In this document: in pieces, positions 1 through 9,253 of the stretch
How the letters are laid out: each line of letters opens with the position of its first letter
Numbering within the stretch: the first letter of the stretch is position 1
Origin: Gemmatimonadota bacterium
GTDB taxonomy: Bacteria > Gemmatimonadota > Gemmatimonadetes > Gemmatimonadales > Gemmatimonadaceae
Assembly: GCA_021299375.1 (NCBI GenBank)
Contig: JAJTGR010000033.1
Coordinates: forward strand, 1-64,000
Reading direction: 5' to 3'
DNA length: 64,000 nt
Position numbers and translations under genes: made by a program
The notes under the pieces: model-generated
What the model was told of the DNA's origin: nothing
The model's database searches: none
What the model saw: the letters and a program-made list of their open reading frames with translations, nothing else

Positions 1-27
1 CGGCGGGGTGGCGGCGGGTGACGGCGA

Positions 28-68
28 ACGGCGGGGCGGCTCGAGGGCCGCCCCGCCGTCTTGTTGTT
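28..68 (+). terminator. Rho-independent terminator-like hairpin
   Basis: A perfect 13-base-pair inverted repeat (arms 28-40 and 47-59) with a 6-base loop is followed on the plus strand by a T-rich stretch (CTTGTTGTT). It probably ends a plus-strand transcript entering from the left of the window. Confidence 0.6.
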
Positions 69-366
69 CCTGCCTCCGAGCGCCATCCACCACGCCGGCG
101 GCTGACTCGCCGCCATCGGCTCGCTGCCCGACGCAGCGGCGGCCACCGGCATGCCGCCCTTCGTGGTGCACGCCTCACGGCGTGATGCTCGGGAATCCGT
201 AGCGATGACTCCCGATCGCGCGACCCGAGACCGCGCCGCGCGGCCGATCGACGTGTAGCTTTGACGGATCAATGACCTGATGCGTGTTGTATGCAGGAAG
301 CGGGCGGACCCGTCGCCACGGGGCGTCCGTGCCTGCATCCATCCCCCGTTTCGTCCCGCGTGTGTC
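69..366. other. Intergenic region upstream of the S41 protease gene
   Basis: No reading frame here looks protein-like. The region must carry the promoter of the 367-8101 gene run, but I see no clear promoter motif or strong ribosome binding site. Confidence 0.4.
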
Positions 367-1902
367 ATGGCGTCTTCCCCAATCCGCCGGCTCTGGTTGC
401 TGCCGCTCACCGTGAGTGGGATGGTCGCGGCGTTCGCCGCCGGACGCTGGTCCGAACGCCGCGAGGCCGAGCGGCGCAACGAGTGGGCGGAGGCTCGGCT
501 GCTGTCGTCAGCGGTCGACTCGGTGCGGGTGCATGCGCTCGATTCACTGCCGAGCGCGGAGCTCATCCGTCGTGCGGTCTCGGGCATGCTGCGCGAACTG
601 CACGATCCCTACGCGGCGCTGCTGCGTCCTGATGGCTATGAGCGGTATCGCGGCTCGCTGCTGGGTGAAGGGAAGGGGTTGGGGCTGCAGCTGCGGCGTG
701 GCCCGCACGGGGTGAGCGTGGCGGCGGTGGTGCCGGGCTCACCGGCGGCCTCGTCCGGCATCCGGCCGGGTGACCGCATCCTTGCCGTGGACGGCGTATC
801 GACCGCCAGCGATGGCTGGGGCGCTCAAGCCGACAGCACCGCTGCTGCGCCGGCTCAGCACCTATTGACGGTTTGGCGGGCGCTGCGCGGCGACACGGTG
901 CCCGTGGTGGTGCCCCGTCGCGTCTGGCACGCCCCGGCGGTGGCCGAACAGGGGCTGCTCTCCGATTCCGTGGCGTACGTGCGGCTCGCGACCATGTCGG
1001 CCAGCGCAGCCGACGAACTCGAAGCGGCGGTCGAGGCGCAGGTGGCGCGCGGCGCCCAGTCGTTGCTGCTCGACCTGCGCGGCAATACCGGCGGGCTTTT
1101 CGAGGAAGGGGTGAAGGCCGCGGGGCTGTTCCTGCCTCGCGGCGCGGTGGTGGCATCGCTGGCCGGGCGCGGAGGCGAAGCCCCGCAGCCGCATCGGGTG
1201 CGCCGGTCGCGGTGGCTGACGCTGCCGCTCACGGTGCTCGTCGACGCCAATACGGCCAGCGCGGCCGAGGTGATCGCCGCCGCCCTGCGCGATTACGATC
1301 GGGCGCTGCTCGTGGGCTCGCCGACGTACGGCAAGGGACTCGTGCAGCGGGTGGTCCGGCTCTCGCCCGATCTGTCACTCCGCCTGACGACCGCGCGGTG
1401 GCTGACGCCGAAAGGCGTGGCCCTCGAGCGGCGGCAGGGACGCGGCGATTCGGCGCGCGGCGGGCTCGTGCCCGACGTGGTGCTCGACGAAGCGCGACGC
1501 CGGGATGTCGCGCTGGCGCCGTCGGGGTGGCCGACGCCGACGACGGTGGCCATGGACCAGCTCGCGGATTCGCTGGCCGTGCACGCCGTGCGCGATGGCT
1601 GGACGATGCGCCCGCTGGCGCTGCTGGAAGCGCGCATGCAGGCCGCGATGGCGCAAATGACACCGCGCCCGATGCGCGACCCGGTGGCGCGCGCCGAGTG
1701 GGTGGCGGAAACGATGCGCATGGCGACCGTACGGGTGCTCGAAGTGGAGCAGCACGCGGAGGCGCTGTTGCGCTACCGGGCGCGCCATGACGCGGCGCTG
1801 CGTGCCGGCCTCGATATCCTCGAGCCCGGCACGGCTGTCGTAACTGCCGTGCCCACGGTGCTGCCGCCACTGGTCGAGCGTCGTGCGCTGACGATGCCGT
1901 GA
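367..1902 (+). CDS. S41 family carboxy-terminal processing protease (CtpA/Prc-like)
   Basis: Serine/lysine-dyad protease of family S41, which in other bacteria trims C-termini of exported proteins in the periplasm. The 511-residue product begins with an N-terminal signal-anchor-like hydrophobic segment (residues 5-25). A PDZ domain follows at roughly 95-170 (VPGSPAASSGIRPGDRILAV), then the S41 core. The motif NTASAAE places the nucleophile at Ser298, and PTYGKG places the general base at Lys323. The 25-residue spacing is the one typical of Prc/CtpA. An in-frame ATG at 280 would add 29 basic, proline-rich residues before the hydrophobic segment, so the ATG at 367 is preferred. The stop overlaps the GTG of the next gene, implying coupled translation. 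The substrate is unknown. Confidence 0.9.
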   Translation: MASSPIRRLWLLPLTVSGMVAAFAAGRWSERREAERRNEWAEARLLSSAVDSVRVHALDSLPSAELIRRAVSGMLRELHDPYAALLRPDGYERYRGSLLGEGKGLGLQLRRGPHGVSVAAVVPGSPAASSGIRPGDRILAVDGVSTASDGWGAQADSTAAAPAQHLLTVWRALRGDTVPVVVPRRVWHAPAVAEQGLLSDSVAYVRLATMSASAADELEAAVEAQVARGAQSLLLDLRGNTGGLFEEGVKAAGLFLPRGAVVASLAGRGGEAPQPHRVRRSRWLTLPLTVLVDANTASAAEVIAAALRDYDRALLVGSPTYGKGLVQRVVRLSPDLSLRLTTARWLTPKGVALERRQGRGDSARGGLVPDVVLDEARRRDVALAPSGWPTPTTVAMDQLADSLAVHAVRDGWTMRPLALLEARMQAAMAQMTPRPMRDPVARAEWVAETMRMATVRVLEVEQHAEALLRYRARHDAALRAGLDILEPGTAVVTAVPTVLPPLVERRALTMP

Positions 1903-2468
1903 GGGGATGCCGTGTTCGTGCGGGCACCCGGATCGCCCGCATCGGATTGGTGGGGGTGCTGGCGCCCGCGGTGGTGTCGCAGCCGGTGGCGGCCCAATCG
2001 GCGGCGCAGCCGGCGGCGACCCCCGTGCTCGATGGCTGGATCGCGGCGCGCTACCGGGGGGCCCAGTTGGTTGCGGACTCCACGGTGTCGCCCGCCCCGA
2101 TGGTGCACACCGGCGCCGCCCCGCGCGTCGAAACGGTGCGTGCTGGCCAGCGTTCGGATACGCTGCTGGCGGTCCACGTGGGCAGCCAGCGCGCCGCGCC
2201 CATGCTCGCGGCAGGGAACCGGGTGAGGCTTGCCGGCCCGTCTGGTACGATCAGCCCGGTGGCTGCGCAGGTGCGCAGCCGTCGCCTGTTTCGCGCCCCG
2301 AGAACGCCGGACGCTTCCTCCGCGACCGACTCGACCTGGCTCTACGGCTGGGCATACCTGGTGGTCGTGCCGCATGTCGACGGGCGCCCCACGGAGCGGT
2401 ACCGCGGCTGGACGCTGCTCGCGACCCCCGAGCCGGCGCCCCGGCGCCGGGATGGGGCGCGTCCCTGA
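1899..2468 (+). CDS. Secreted protein of unknown function
   Basis: A 189-residue protein starting at GTG that overlaps the previous stop (GTGA). The N-terminus has a basic stretch, a hydrophobic core and an AQS-type cleavage region (PVAAQS, about residue 33), so it is probably exported to the periplasm. I recognise no domain. The rest alternates short beta-prone segments (TLLAVHVGSQRAA, GWAYLVVVPHVDG) and ends in a basic tail. It sits between an S41 protease and an outer-membrane barrel protein and is probably co-expressed with them. Its role is not known. Confidence 0.7.
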   Translation: MRGCRVRAGTRIARIGLVGVLAPAVVSQPVAAQSAAQPAATPVLDGWIAARYRGAQLVADSTVSPAPMVHTGAAPRVETVRAGQRSDTLLAVHVGSQRAAPMLAAGNRVRLAGPSGTISPVAAQVRSRRLFRAPRTPDASSATDSTWLYGWAYLVVVPHVDGRPTERYRGWTLLATPEPAPRRRDGARP

Positions 2469-2481
2469 CCTGCTGCCACTG

Positions 2482-4689
2482 ATGAGGCGTCTCCCGATCC
2501 TGTTTCGCGTCCACCCCCGCGTCCGCGACGCCGCGCCTCTCCGGCGGCGACGCCGCATGGCCCTGCTGCAGGGCATGGTGGCTGCGGTGGTGGCACTGGG
2601 CTCGACGACCATCGCCGCGCAACCTCCGGCCGCCGGCAACGGGTCCTCGTGGCGCAGCCCGGCCGCCGACTCGCTGGTGGCCCGCGCGATCGCGCGCCGC
2701 GGCCTGCAGCTCGCCGACAGTACGCTGCTCAGCTATCAGGCCGACGCGCACGGGTTCCTGGCCTTCCTCGCGCAACTCGGCGAGGGGGTGATCATTCCGC
2801 CCAAGGTGGTGCAGAGCGAAGAACTCGCGCTGTCCATCGCGTGGTGGCAGCCGGGGCGCAGTGCGCAGCGTCTGGTGGGGCGCCGCGATACCACGCTGCT
2901 CCCCGCCGACGTGAGCTACTATCGCGATCGCTACGGCGTGGTGCTCGACAACCTCCCCGATCGCATCCGCCTTGGCGACGGGCAGGATGTGCGCGATGTG
3001 CCGCATCCCCTGGCCGCCGGCGCCCAGGGGCTGTACGAGTATGCGATGGGGCGGCCGCTGCGCATCAGCATCCCGGGGCGCGAGATCCTCGTGGACGAGG
3101 TGAAGTTCCGTCCGCGCGACGCCACGACACCGGCCGCGGTGGGATCGGTGTACCTCGACCACGAAACGGGCGCGGTGGTGCGCCTGTCCATGACCTTCAC
3201 GCGCGCCGCCATCATCGACAAGCGCATCGAAACGCTGGTGGTGACACTCGAGAATGGCCTCGTGCGCGAGCGCTACTGGCTGCCGCGCCGGCAGGAGGTG
3301 GACGTGGCGCGTGGCAGCACGTGGTTCGATATCCCGGCCCGCGGCATTGTGCGCGGTCGCTGGGAGATCGCCAACTACACGGTGAACGAGCGCATTCCCC
3401 CCGCCACCCAGCTGCTCCCGCGCTGGAGCTCCATGCCGCGCGATTCGCTGCGGGCGCATCCGTTCGAGGGGCGCGTGGTGGATGTGCTGCCGCCCGAAAT
3501 TCAGATCGCCAGCAGCGAGGACGTGGTGCAGGCGCGGGTGCAGGCCGAGCACGCGGTGCGGGCGGCGATGCTGGCGCGGCCCGCCACGGCGTCGGTGACG
3601 GGGCGCGGTATCAGCGACCTGGCGCGCTTCTCCCGCACCGAAGGGCTGGCCCTCGGCATCGGCGGTGCACATCGCAACACACTCGGCGTGATGGTGACTG
3701 GGCGGGTGCGCTACGGCGTGGCCGACGAGCAGTTCAAGGGGCACGTGGCCATCGGCCGGTCGCCAGCGTTCGGCCGCACCCCGACGGTGCAGCTGTTCGC
3801 CGAGCGCGACTATCGCGATCTCGCCTTTGCCGAACGCGCGGGGGTGACCAACTCGGCGGCGGCGGGGCTCTTCGGTAGCGACTTCACCAATCAGGTGGAC
3901 ACGCGGGCGGTGGGGCTGGAGTGGCGACGCACCCCGCGCAGTGCCTACACATGGCGCCTGGCCTACGAATCGGAGCGGCCGCTGGCGGTGGTGGCCACGC
4001 CGCTATCGCGGCGCTTCGCGCCAACGCTCGGGGCGTGGGCCCTCCAGGGGTGGCGCGCCGAGGTGCGTGGAAGCGGAGGGTGGGTCGGGGCCGATGCGAA
4101 CGCGTCGCGGGGGGTGTGGCAGCTGCAGGGCGGGCTGGGGCTGGCGCGCGTCGACGCGTCGACGCCGCCAATCGGGACGGAGTCCATGGACGAGTGGAAT
4201 GGCCGCACTGCGCGTCCCGTCGTGCTGCGCGCGCAGTGGCTGCTGCAGGTCACCAAGCCGCTCGGTGGCGACCGCGCGCTGTTCCTGCAGAGCATGGCCG
4301 GTGCGAGCGGCGGGCGTGACGTGCCGCCGCAGTGGCGCCTCTTTGCCGGGGGGCCGTGGTCGGCGCCCGGCTACGACTATCTCACGTTCGCGGCGCGCGG
4401 GCTCGCGTCGCAGCGGGTGGAGGTGCGGGTGCCGGTGCCGGGGCCATCCATTCCGCTGGGGCGCTTCGGAACGTCGCCGCCGCGGGTGACGCTGGCGCCG
4501 TTCGTGCAGGCGCTTGCCGTGACGTCAGGGCTGCCCCGCCGGCCCACCGCGGCGGGGGTATACCCATCGGCGGGTATGGGCGTGCTCTTCTTCTATGACC
4601 TGCTGCGCGCCGACGTGGCGCGCGGATTCCGTGATGGGCAGTGGCGCTTTTCCATCGACATCGATCGCAGCTTCTGGGGGATGCTCTGA
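2482..4689 (+). CDS. Omp85-like outer-membrane beta-barrel protein
   Basis: A 735-residue exported protein. After a basic N-terminus, a hydrophobic segment ending at TTIAAQP (about residue 45) serves as signal peptide. A start at 2557 would give a shorter signal peptide that is equally plausible. The N-terminal half is mixed alpha/beta and presumably periplasmic. The C-terminal half is made of amphipathic strands, and LFAGGPWSAPGYDY resembles the GG-x-x-S-x-RGY lid-loop motif of BamA/TamA/two-partner-secretion barrels, with Ala-Pro in place of Arg. The protein ends in a strand with aromatic residues (DRSFWGML). It may be a surface protein or a transport pore; the substrate is unknown. Confidence 0.7.
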   Translation: MRRLPILFRVHPRVRDAAPLRRRRRMALLQGMVAAVVALGSTTIAAQPPAAGNGSSWRSPAADSLVARAIARRGLQLADSTLLSYQADAHGFLAFLAQLGEGVIIPPKVVQSEELALSIAWWQPGRSAQRLVGRRDTTLLPADVSYYRDRYGVVLDNLPDRIRLGDGQDVRDVPHPLAAGAQGLYEYAMGRPLRISIPGREILVDEVKFRPRDATTPAAVGSVYLDHETGAVVRLSMTFTRAAIIDKRIETLVVTLENGLVRERYWLPRRQEVDVARGSTWFDIPARGIVRGRWEIANYTVNERIPPATQLLPRWSSMPRDSLRAHPFEGRVVDVLPPEIQIASSEDVVQARVQAEHAVRAAMLARPATASVTGRGISDLARFSRTEGLALGIGGAHRNTLGVMVTGRVRYGVADEQFKGHVAIGRSPAFGRTPTVQLFAERDYRDLAFAERAGVTNSAAAGLFGSDFTNQVDTRAVGLEWRRTPRSAYTWRLAYESERPLAVVATPLSRRFAPTLGAWALQGWRAEVRGSGGWVGADANASRGVWQLQGGLGLARVDASTPPIGTESMDEWNGRTARPVVLRAQWLLQVTKPLGGDRALFLQSMAGASGGRDVPPQWRLFAGGPWSAPGYDYLTFAARGLASQRVEVRVPVPGPSIPLGRFGTSPPRVTLAPFVQALAVTSGLPRRPTAAGVYPSAGMGVLFFYDLLRADVARGFRDGQWRFSIDIDRSFWGML

Positions 4690-5294
4690 ACGACACCGTC
4701 GCCGCGCGCTACGACCAGGCGTACTTCGACAAGTGGTACCGGCACCCGCGTCATCGCGTGAAGTCGCCAGCCGAGCTCGCGCGCCAGGTGGCCTTCGTGC
4801 TGGGTACGGCCGAGTTCGTGCTGGGGCGTGCGGTGCGCACGGTGCTCGACGTGGGGTGTGGCGAGGGACAGTGGCGCGCGGCGCTGCGCACACATCGTCC
4901 GCGCCTCGTGTACGACGGGGTGGACCCGAGCACGTACGCGGTGGCCCGGTACGGCGCCACGCGCGGCATTCGGCTGGGCGGCATCGAGGACCTCGACGCA
5001 CTGCCGCTGCGCGAGGCCTACGACCTGGTGATCTGCTGCGGCATGCTCAACTATCTGGCGCGACCGCAACTGGTGCGCGGGGTGCGCCAGGTGGCGCGGC
5101 GTACAGGGGGCATGGCCTATCTGGAGCTGTTCACGGGCGATGACGCGTTCGAGGGTGACACGGCCTGGCCGACCCCACAGTCGGCGACGTGGTATCGGAC
5201 CGCCATGCGGAAGGCAGGACTCTGGCCCATTGGGATGCAGTGTTACGTGCCGTCGGCCTCGAAGGATCGGGTGTCGGCGCTGGAGCGGTGGTGA
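4641..5294 (+). CDS. Class I SAM-dependent methyltransferase
   Basis: A 217-residue Rossmann-fold methyltransferase. Motif [10 protein letters not shown], is at residues 68-76, an acidic residue ends the second strand (YDGVDPS), and [12 protein letters not shown] is the usual motif IV/post-strand region. The only usual start codon in frame near the beginning is GTG 4641, which overlaps the end of the barrel protein by 49 bases. Conserved protein sequence only becomes convincing after about residue 18 (NDTVAARYD), so a non-standard start around 4686 is possible. The substrate cannot be inferred. It sits in the same run as cysE and cysK. Confidence 0.75.
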   Translation: MALFHRHRSQLLGDALNDTVAARYDQAYFDKWYRHPRHRVKSPAELARQVAFVLGTAEFVLGRAVRTVLDVGCGEGQWRAALRTHRPRLVYDGVDPSTYAVARYGATRGIRLGGIEDLDALPLREAYDLVICCGMLNYLARPQLVRGVRQVARRTGGMAYLELFTGDDAFEGDTAWPTPQSATWYRTAMRKAGLWPIGMQCYVPSASKDRVSALERW

Positions 5295-6145
5295 GCGGAC
5301 CGTTCGACGAGACACGCGCGGCCGCCACTCGCTGGCAGGCGTTGCGGGCGAGGCTCAAGGCGGAGCGCGCGGCGTGTGATGCGCCACGTCCGTTACGGGC
5401 GCTGGCCGAGGAGTTCGCACGGTGCGCCCTGGCGCTGCTCTTTCCGCAGTTCGCGCATCCCTCGCGGCTGGGGCCGGCGGGGGTGGACGAAGAAGCGGTG
5501 CATCTGGAGACGCTGCTGCGGGCCGCGATCACGCCGCTGGTGGCCGACGCCGAGCCGGTGATCGCGGCGTTCCTCGGTCGGATGCCCGACGTGCTCGCCG
5601 CGCTGCTGATCGATGCGGAGGCGATCGTCGCTGCCGATCCCGCTGCCGAGAGCCTCGAGGAAGTGATCGTGGCGTACCCGGGGTTCCTGGCGATTGCCGT
5701 GCACCGCGTGGCTCATGCCCTGTACCGCCTCGAGGTCCCGATCTTTCCCCGGATACTTTCGGAGTGGTCGCACCGCGAGACGGGGATCGACATTCATCCC
5801 GGGGCGCGCATCGGGTCGGGATTCGCCATCGATCATGGCACCGGCGTGGTGATCGGCGAGACGAGCGACATTGGCGATCGGGTGCGCCTCTACCAGGGCG
5901 TGACGCTGGGCGCGATGGCGGTGAAGAAGACGCTGGCGAACAGCAAGCGCCACCCCACCATCGGCAACGACGTGGTGATCTACGCCAACGCCACCATCCT
6001 CGGCGGTAACACGGTGGTGGGTGACGGCTCGATCATCGGCGGCAACGTGTGGCTCACCTCGTCGGTGCCGCCGCGGTCGGTGGTGCAGTTCAGCAGTCGG
6101 GTGGAGCAGCGCGGCGGCGACGACGGCATCGAATTTCACATCTGA
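5291..6145 (+). CDS. cysE: Serine O-acetyltransferase
   Basis: Catalyses transfer of acetyl from acetyl-CoA to L-serine, giving O-acetylserine for cysteine synthesis. The 284-residue protein has an all-helical N-terminal region and a C-terminal left-handed beta-helix of hexapeptide repeats. The stretch [20 protein letters not shown] with the following [14 protein letters not shown] is diagnostic of SATs: the His in DHG and the His in RHPTIG are at the CoA/serine site. The start is the GTG at 5291, which overlaps the methyltransferase stop (GTGA). An upstream ATG would only extend into that gene. The next gene encodes the enzyme using its product. Confidence 0.95.
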   Translation: MSGPFDETRAAATRWQALRARLKAERAACDAPRPLRALAEEFARCALALLFPQFAHPSRLGPAGVDEEAVHLETLLRAAITPLVADAEPVIAAFLGRMPDVLAALLIDAEAIVAADPAAESLEEVIVAYPGFLAIAVHRVAHALYRLEVPIFPRILSEWSHRETGIDIHPGARIGSGFAIDHGTGVVIGETSDIGDRVRLYQGVTLGAMAVKKTLANSKRHPTIGNDVVIYANATILGGNTVVGDGSIIGGNVWLTSSVPPRSVVQFSSRVEQRGGDDGIEFHI

Positions 6146-6158
6146 GGGGGAGTATCGC

Positions 6159-7076
6159 ATGAAGTCGGAGAGCATCCTCGACACCATTGGCCGGACGCCG
6201 CACGTGCGGGTACGGCGCCTGTTCGATCCGGGCGTGGAGGTCTGGATGAAGCTCGAACGGGCCAATCCCGGCGGCAGCATCAAGGACCGGATCGCCCTGG
6301 CGATGATCGAGGACGCCGAGCGGCGGGGCGTGCTCACGGCCGACAGCGTGATCATCGAGCCGACCTCGGGGAACACCGGCATCGGGCTGGCCATGGTGGC
6401 GGCGGTGAAGGGGTACCGGCTCGTGCTGGTGATGCCGGAGTCGATGAGCGTCGAGCGGCGGCGCATCATGGCCGCCTACGGGGCGACGTTCGACCTCACG
6501 CCGCGCGAGAAGGGCATGAAGGGGGCGATCGCCCGGGCGCAGGAACTGGTGGAGCAGACGCCCCACGCGTGGATGCCGTCGCAGTTCGACAACGCGGCCA
6601 ATATCCGGGCGCACGTGGAGACGACGGCGCAGGAGATTCTTGCCGATTTTCCGGAGGGGCTGGACTACCTGATCACCGGTGTGGGAACGGGCGGGCACAT
6701 CACGGCGGTGAGCGAGGTGCTCAAGGCGCAGTGGCCGCAGCTGCGCACGTACGCGGTGGAGCCGGCCAAGTCGCCGGTGATCAGCGGCGGCGCGCCAAGC
6801 CCGCACAGGATCCAGGGCGTCGGGGCGGGATTCATTCCCGCCAACCTGCATGTGGACACGCTCGACGGCGCGATCTCGGTGAGCGAGGAGGACGCGTTCA
6901 CGTATGCGCAGCGCGCCGCGCGTGAGGAAGGGTTGTTCATCGGCATCTCGAGCGGCGCGTCGCTGGCCGCGGTGGCGCAGCAGCGGCCCTCCATGCCCGA
7001 AGGGGCCCGTGTGCTCACCTTCTGTTACGATACCGGGGAACGGTACCTGTCCATCGAGGGGTTGTTTCCAGCATGA
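6159..7076 (+). CDS. cysK: Cysteine synthase A (O-acetylserine sulfhydrylase)
   Basis: A 305-residue PLP enzyme of fold type II that makes L-cysteine from O-acetylserine and sulfide. Lys42 in NPGGSIKDR is the PLP Schiff-base lysine, PTSGNTG (68-74) is the substrate loop, and GVGTGGH (174-180) binds the PLP phosphate. The N-terminal motif reads IGRTPHVRV where IGNTPLV is usual, a mild divergence. The ATG at 6159 follows a GAGGGGGAG ribosome binding site, which decides the start. CysE upstream supplies the substrate. The C-terminus is not the Ile ending that docks into CysE in enteric bacteria, so cysteine synthase complex formation is uncertain. Confidence 0.95.
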   Translation: MKSESILDTIGRTPHVRVRRLFDPGVEVWMKLERANPGGSIKDRIALAMIEDAERRGVLTADSVIIEPTSGNTGIGLAMVAAVKGYRLVLVMPESMSVERRRIMAAYGATFDLTPREKGMKGAIARAQELVEQTPHAWMPSQFDNAANIRAHVETTAQEILADFPEGLDYLITGVGTGGHITAVSEVLKAQWPQLRTYAVEPAKSPVISGGAPSPHRIQGVGAGFIPANLHVDTLDGAISVSEEDAFTYAQRAAREEGLFIGISSGASLAAVAQQRPSMPEGARVLTFCYDTGERYLSIEGLFPA

Positions 7077-8101
7077 TTACCCACGCGAGAACGATAGGTC
7101 CGGTACGTCCGCCGGCGCCCGCCCGATCGGGGCGGATGCGTACACGCGCCGCAACTCTGGCGGTGCTGGCACTTGTGGCACGGCCGCCGCTGGCCGCGGC
7201 GCAGGGCGCCACGACGCCTCCGGCCGCGCCGGCCGCAGTGACACGCGATGACCTCGCGAAGGCCTACCTGCGCATGGACCGGACCTATGCGGCGGCCGAC
7301 TCGGTGGGCCGGATCAGTGACGCCACGCGGGCGCTGGTGAACCGTACCTTCGACCGCGCCACGCTCAGCTTTTTCGGCGGTCGCTTCGCGGCGGCGGTGG
7401 CGTCGATCGATACGTCGGTGCAGCAACTGGCTGAAACGAGCGGCATCCCGCTGCCGCCCGCGGTGGCCGCCGTGCCGGTCCTCTCCGCCTTCCCCGGCGA
7501 TGCACGCCGCACCCTCATCGGTCCGAACGGCGCCGTCATTCCCATGCGCGTCGTAGTGCCGCCCACGCTGGCGAAGTCGAAACGGCCGGTGGGCGTGCTG
7601 CTGGCGCTGCACGGCGCCGGTGGTGATGAGAACATGTTCGTCGATGCCTACGGGCAGGGCATTGTCGCGCGTCTGGCGGCGGCGCAGGGGCTCATGCTCG
7701 TGTCGCCGACGACCGCGCCATTCGTGCAGTCGGCCGAGCCGTTCGACTCGCTCGTGGCCATGCTGCGGCGCGAGTACCGTCTCGACACCACGCGCGTGTT
7801 CGTGATGGGGCATTCCATGGGCGCTGGGGCGGCGGCCAGTCTGGCGCGGTTGCGGCCGTCGAAGATTGCCGGCGTGGTGTGCCTGGCCGGCGGTGCGGCG
7901 GTGGCCGTGCCTGGCGCTCCACCGATGCTGTTCATCGGCGCGCAACTCGACCCGATCATTCCGGCCGCGCGCGTGAAGACAGCGGCCGAGGGCACGCCGA
8001 CCGGCACCTACGAGGAGCTGGCCAACGAAGGGCACACGCTGATGGTGCGGCGTGGCGTGCAGCGCGGCATGGCGTGGCTGGCGGCGTTGCCTCGGCGGTG
8101 A
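7073..8101 (+). CDS. Secreted alpha/beta hydrolase (esterase/PHB-depolymerase-like)
   Basis: A 342-residue exported hydrolase. The nucleophile elbow GHSMG puts the active serine at Ser248. Asp293 (GAQLDPIIP) and His321 (NEGHTLMV) complete the triad, and the oxyanion hole is near ALHGAGGDE (178-186). An N-terminal domain of about 90 residues precedes the hydrolase fold. The ATG at 7073 overlaps the cysK stop (ATGA). The best signal peptide, however, begins at the second Met (7136: basic residues, hydrophobic core, LAAAQG cleavage site), so the mature start region is secure and the first codon is not. The substrate is unknown. Confidence 0.85.
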   Translation: MITHARTIGPVRPPAPARSGRMRTRAATLAVLALVARPPLAAAQGATTPPAAPAAVTRDDLAKAYLRMDRTYAAADSVGRISDATRALVNRTFDRATLSFFGGRFAAAVASIDTSVQQLAETSGIPLPPAVAAVPVLSAFPGDARRTLIGPNGAVIPMRVVVPPTLAKSKRPVGVLLALHGAGGDENMFVDAYGQGIVARLAAAQGLMLVSPTTAPFVQSAEPFDSLVAMLRREYRLDTTRVFVMGHSMGAGAAASLARLRPSKIAGVVCLAGGAAVAVPGAPPMLFIGAQLDPIIPAARVKTAAEGTPTGTYEELANEGHTLMVRRGVQRGMAWLAALPRR

Positions 8102-8139
8102 GCGGGTCGCGACAGGCAGCATCCCAGCCCCCCGCCTCG

Positions 8140-8400
8140 GTAGACCTTCGCGGGGAATGGGATCGCAATGGGCTCCCGCTCGACGTCGTGGCCAATGCGA
8201 CGGAGGCCAGTCATTCGCGGTGCTCGAGGCGCGTGCGACGCTGGTGCCCTTCGGTTCTGCCGTGCTTCGGGTGGCGAGCCTGCGCGACATCATGTGGAGC
8301 CAGGAGGGTGCGGGGCGCCCGCCGGGTCGTGCGATGCTCCCCAGTCAGCCTGGCGCTTCGGCCGTTCGCGCAGAGGCATTGCCTGCATGGGCGTCTGTCA
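8140..8400 (+). pseudogene. Remnant of a nucleotidyltransferase-like (toxin/antitoxin-type) gene
   Basis: Two plus-strand frames together read like the C-terminal part of a nucleotidyltransferase-fold family seen next to small antitoxin genes. One frame gives LPLDVVANATEAS up to about 8211. A second frame from about 8214 gives FAVLEARATLVPFG and then RVASLRDIMWSQEGAGRP, matching the usual RVASLxDIIRSKExAGRPKDRAxLP pattern. A frameshift near 8210 and the lack of any start mark it as decayed. Recognition is from memory of the family pattern, so this is moderate evidence only. Confidence 0.45.
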
Positions 8401-8460
8401 AACGGCAGGTCGGCGCGCTGAGCGTGGCGCTGGGAACGTGGCCCTTTATTGCTCTGCCAA

Positions 8461-9207
8461 CTACCGTGCCGTGAGCCGCCGCGCGTCATCGATGGCCGGC
8501 ACCAGCGCCAGCACGGCCAGCACCAACGCGATCGGTACACTGAACCCGTACCCGATGTGCTTGAAGCCGAAGGCCCCGGTCAACCCGCCCACCGCAAAGG
8601 CCAGCAGCAGCCCGCCCAGTACACGGATTCGCTCCCGGTCGGCGAGCACCGGCGGCAGCCCCTCGCGCCGTCGGTTCCAGTACACGAGCTTGCCCAGCTC
8701 GATGCCAAGGTCGGTCACGATGCCGGTCATGTGGGTGGTGCGGATGACCCGCTCGGAGAGTTTGGTGACCATCGCGTTCTGCAGCCCCATGAGAAACGAC
8801 AGCAACGCCACGGTGACCGGCAGCAGCAGCGCGCGGGAATGGGCCAGTCGCGCCCCGGTCAGCCCGAACGCGAGAATGAGCAGCGACTCGAGCAGCAGAG
8901 GCAGCGCGTACTCGCTGGTGAGGTCGCGGCGCCGAGCGTAGTTCACCATGATGGCGCACGTCATGGCACCGAGCAGGAACGCCATCACGGCGGCGAACGA
9001 CGTGACCGCCAGGCCGATGTCGCCAAGGACCAGGTGATCGACTGCCGACGACACCGCGCCCGTGACGTGCGAGGTGTACTGCCCCACCGCCAGGAAGCCA
9101 CCGGCGTTGATGGCGCCGGCGACGAACGCGAGCGACCAGCCAAGCTGCCGATCGGCGCGATAGGAGCGCTGGCGGCCGATGAGAAAGCGGGCGTAGGCGA
9201 CGGGCAT
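8461..9207 (-). CDS. YoaK/DUF1275 family membrane protein
   Basis: A 248-residue integral membrane protein with about six hydrophobic segments. It has the DUF1275 hallmarks: GWSLAFVAGAINAGGFLAVGQYTSHVTG near the N-terminus, GLQNAMVTKLSERVIRTTHMTGIVTDLG in the middle, and a final pair of helices. The family's role is not established; transport has been suggested. I start at the ATG at 9207. An ATG at 9255 would overlap the divergently transcribed rmuC gene. The gene is single and faces the upstream block, with the decayed nucleotidyltransferase at its 3' end. Confidence 0.85.
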   Translation of the reverse strand: MPVAYARFLIGRQRSYRADRQLGWSLAFVAGAINAGGFLAVGQYTSHVTGAVSSAVDHLVLGDIGLAVTSFAAVMAFLLGAMTCAIMVNYARRRDLTSEYALPLLLESLLILAFGLTGARLAHSRALLLPVTVALLSFLMGLQNAMVTKLSERVIRTTHMTGIVTDLGIELGKLVYWNRRREGLPPVLADRERIRVLGGLLLAFAVGGLTGAFGFKHIGYGFSVPIALVLAVLALVPAIDDARRLTAR

Positions 9208-9253
9208 GCGGTGTGATGCGCGGTTCGGCGTCGGGCAACGGTAGATTGGTCTC

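Noticed and set aside
8-202. A 64-codon frame at the left end
   Set aside because: Its beginning overlaps the terminator hairpin and the peptide is Pro/Ala/Cys-rich with no family likeness.
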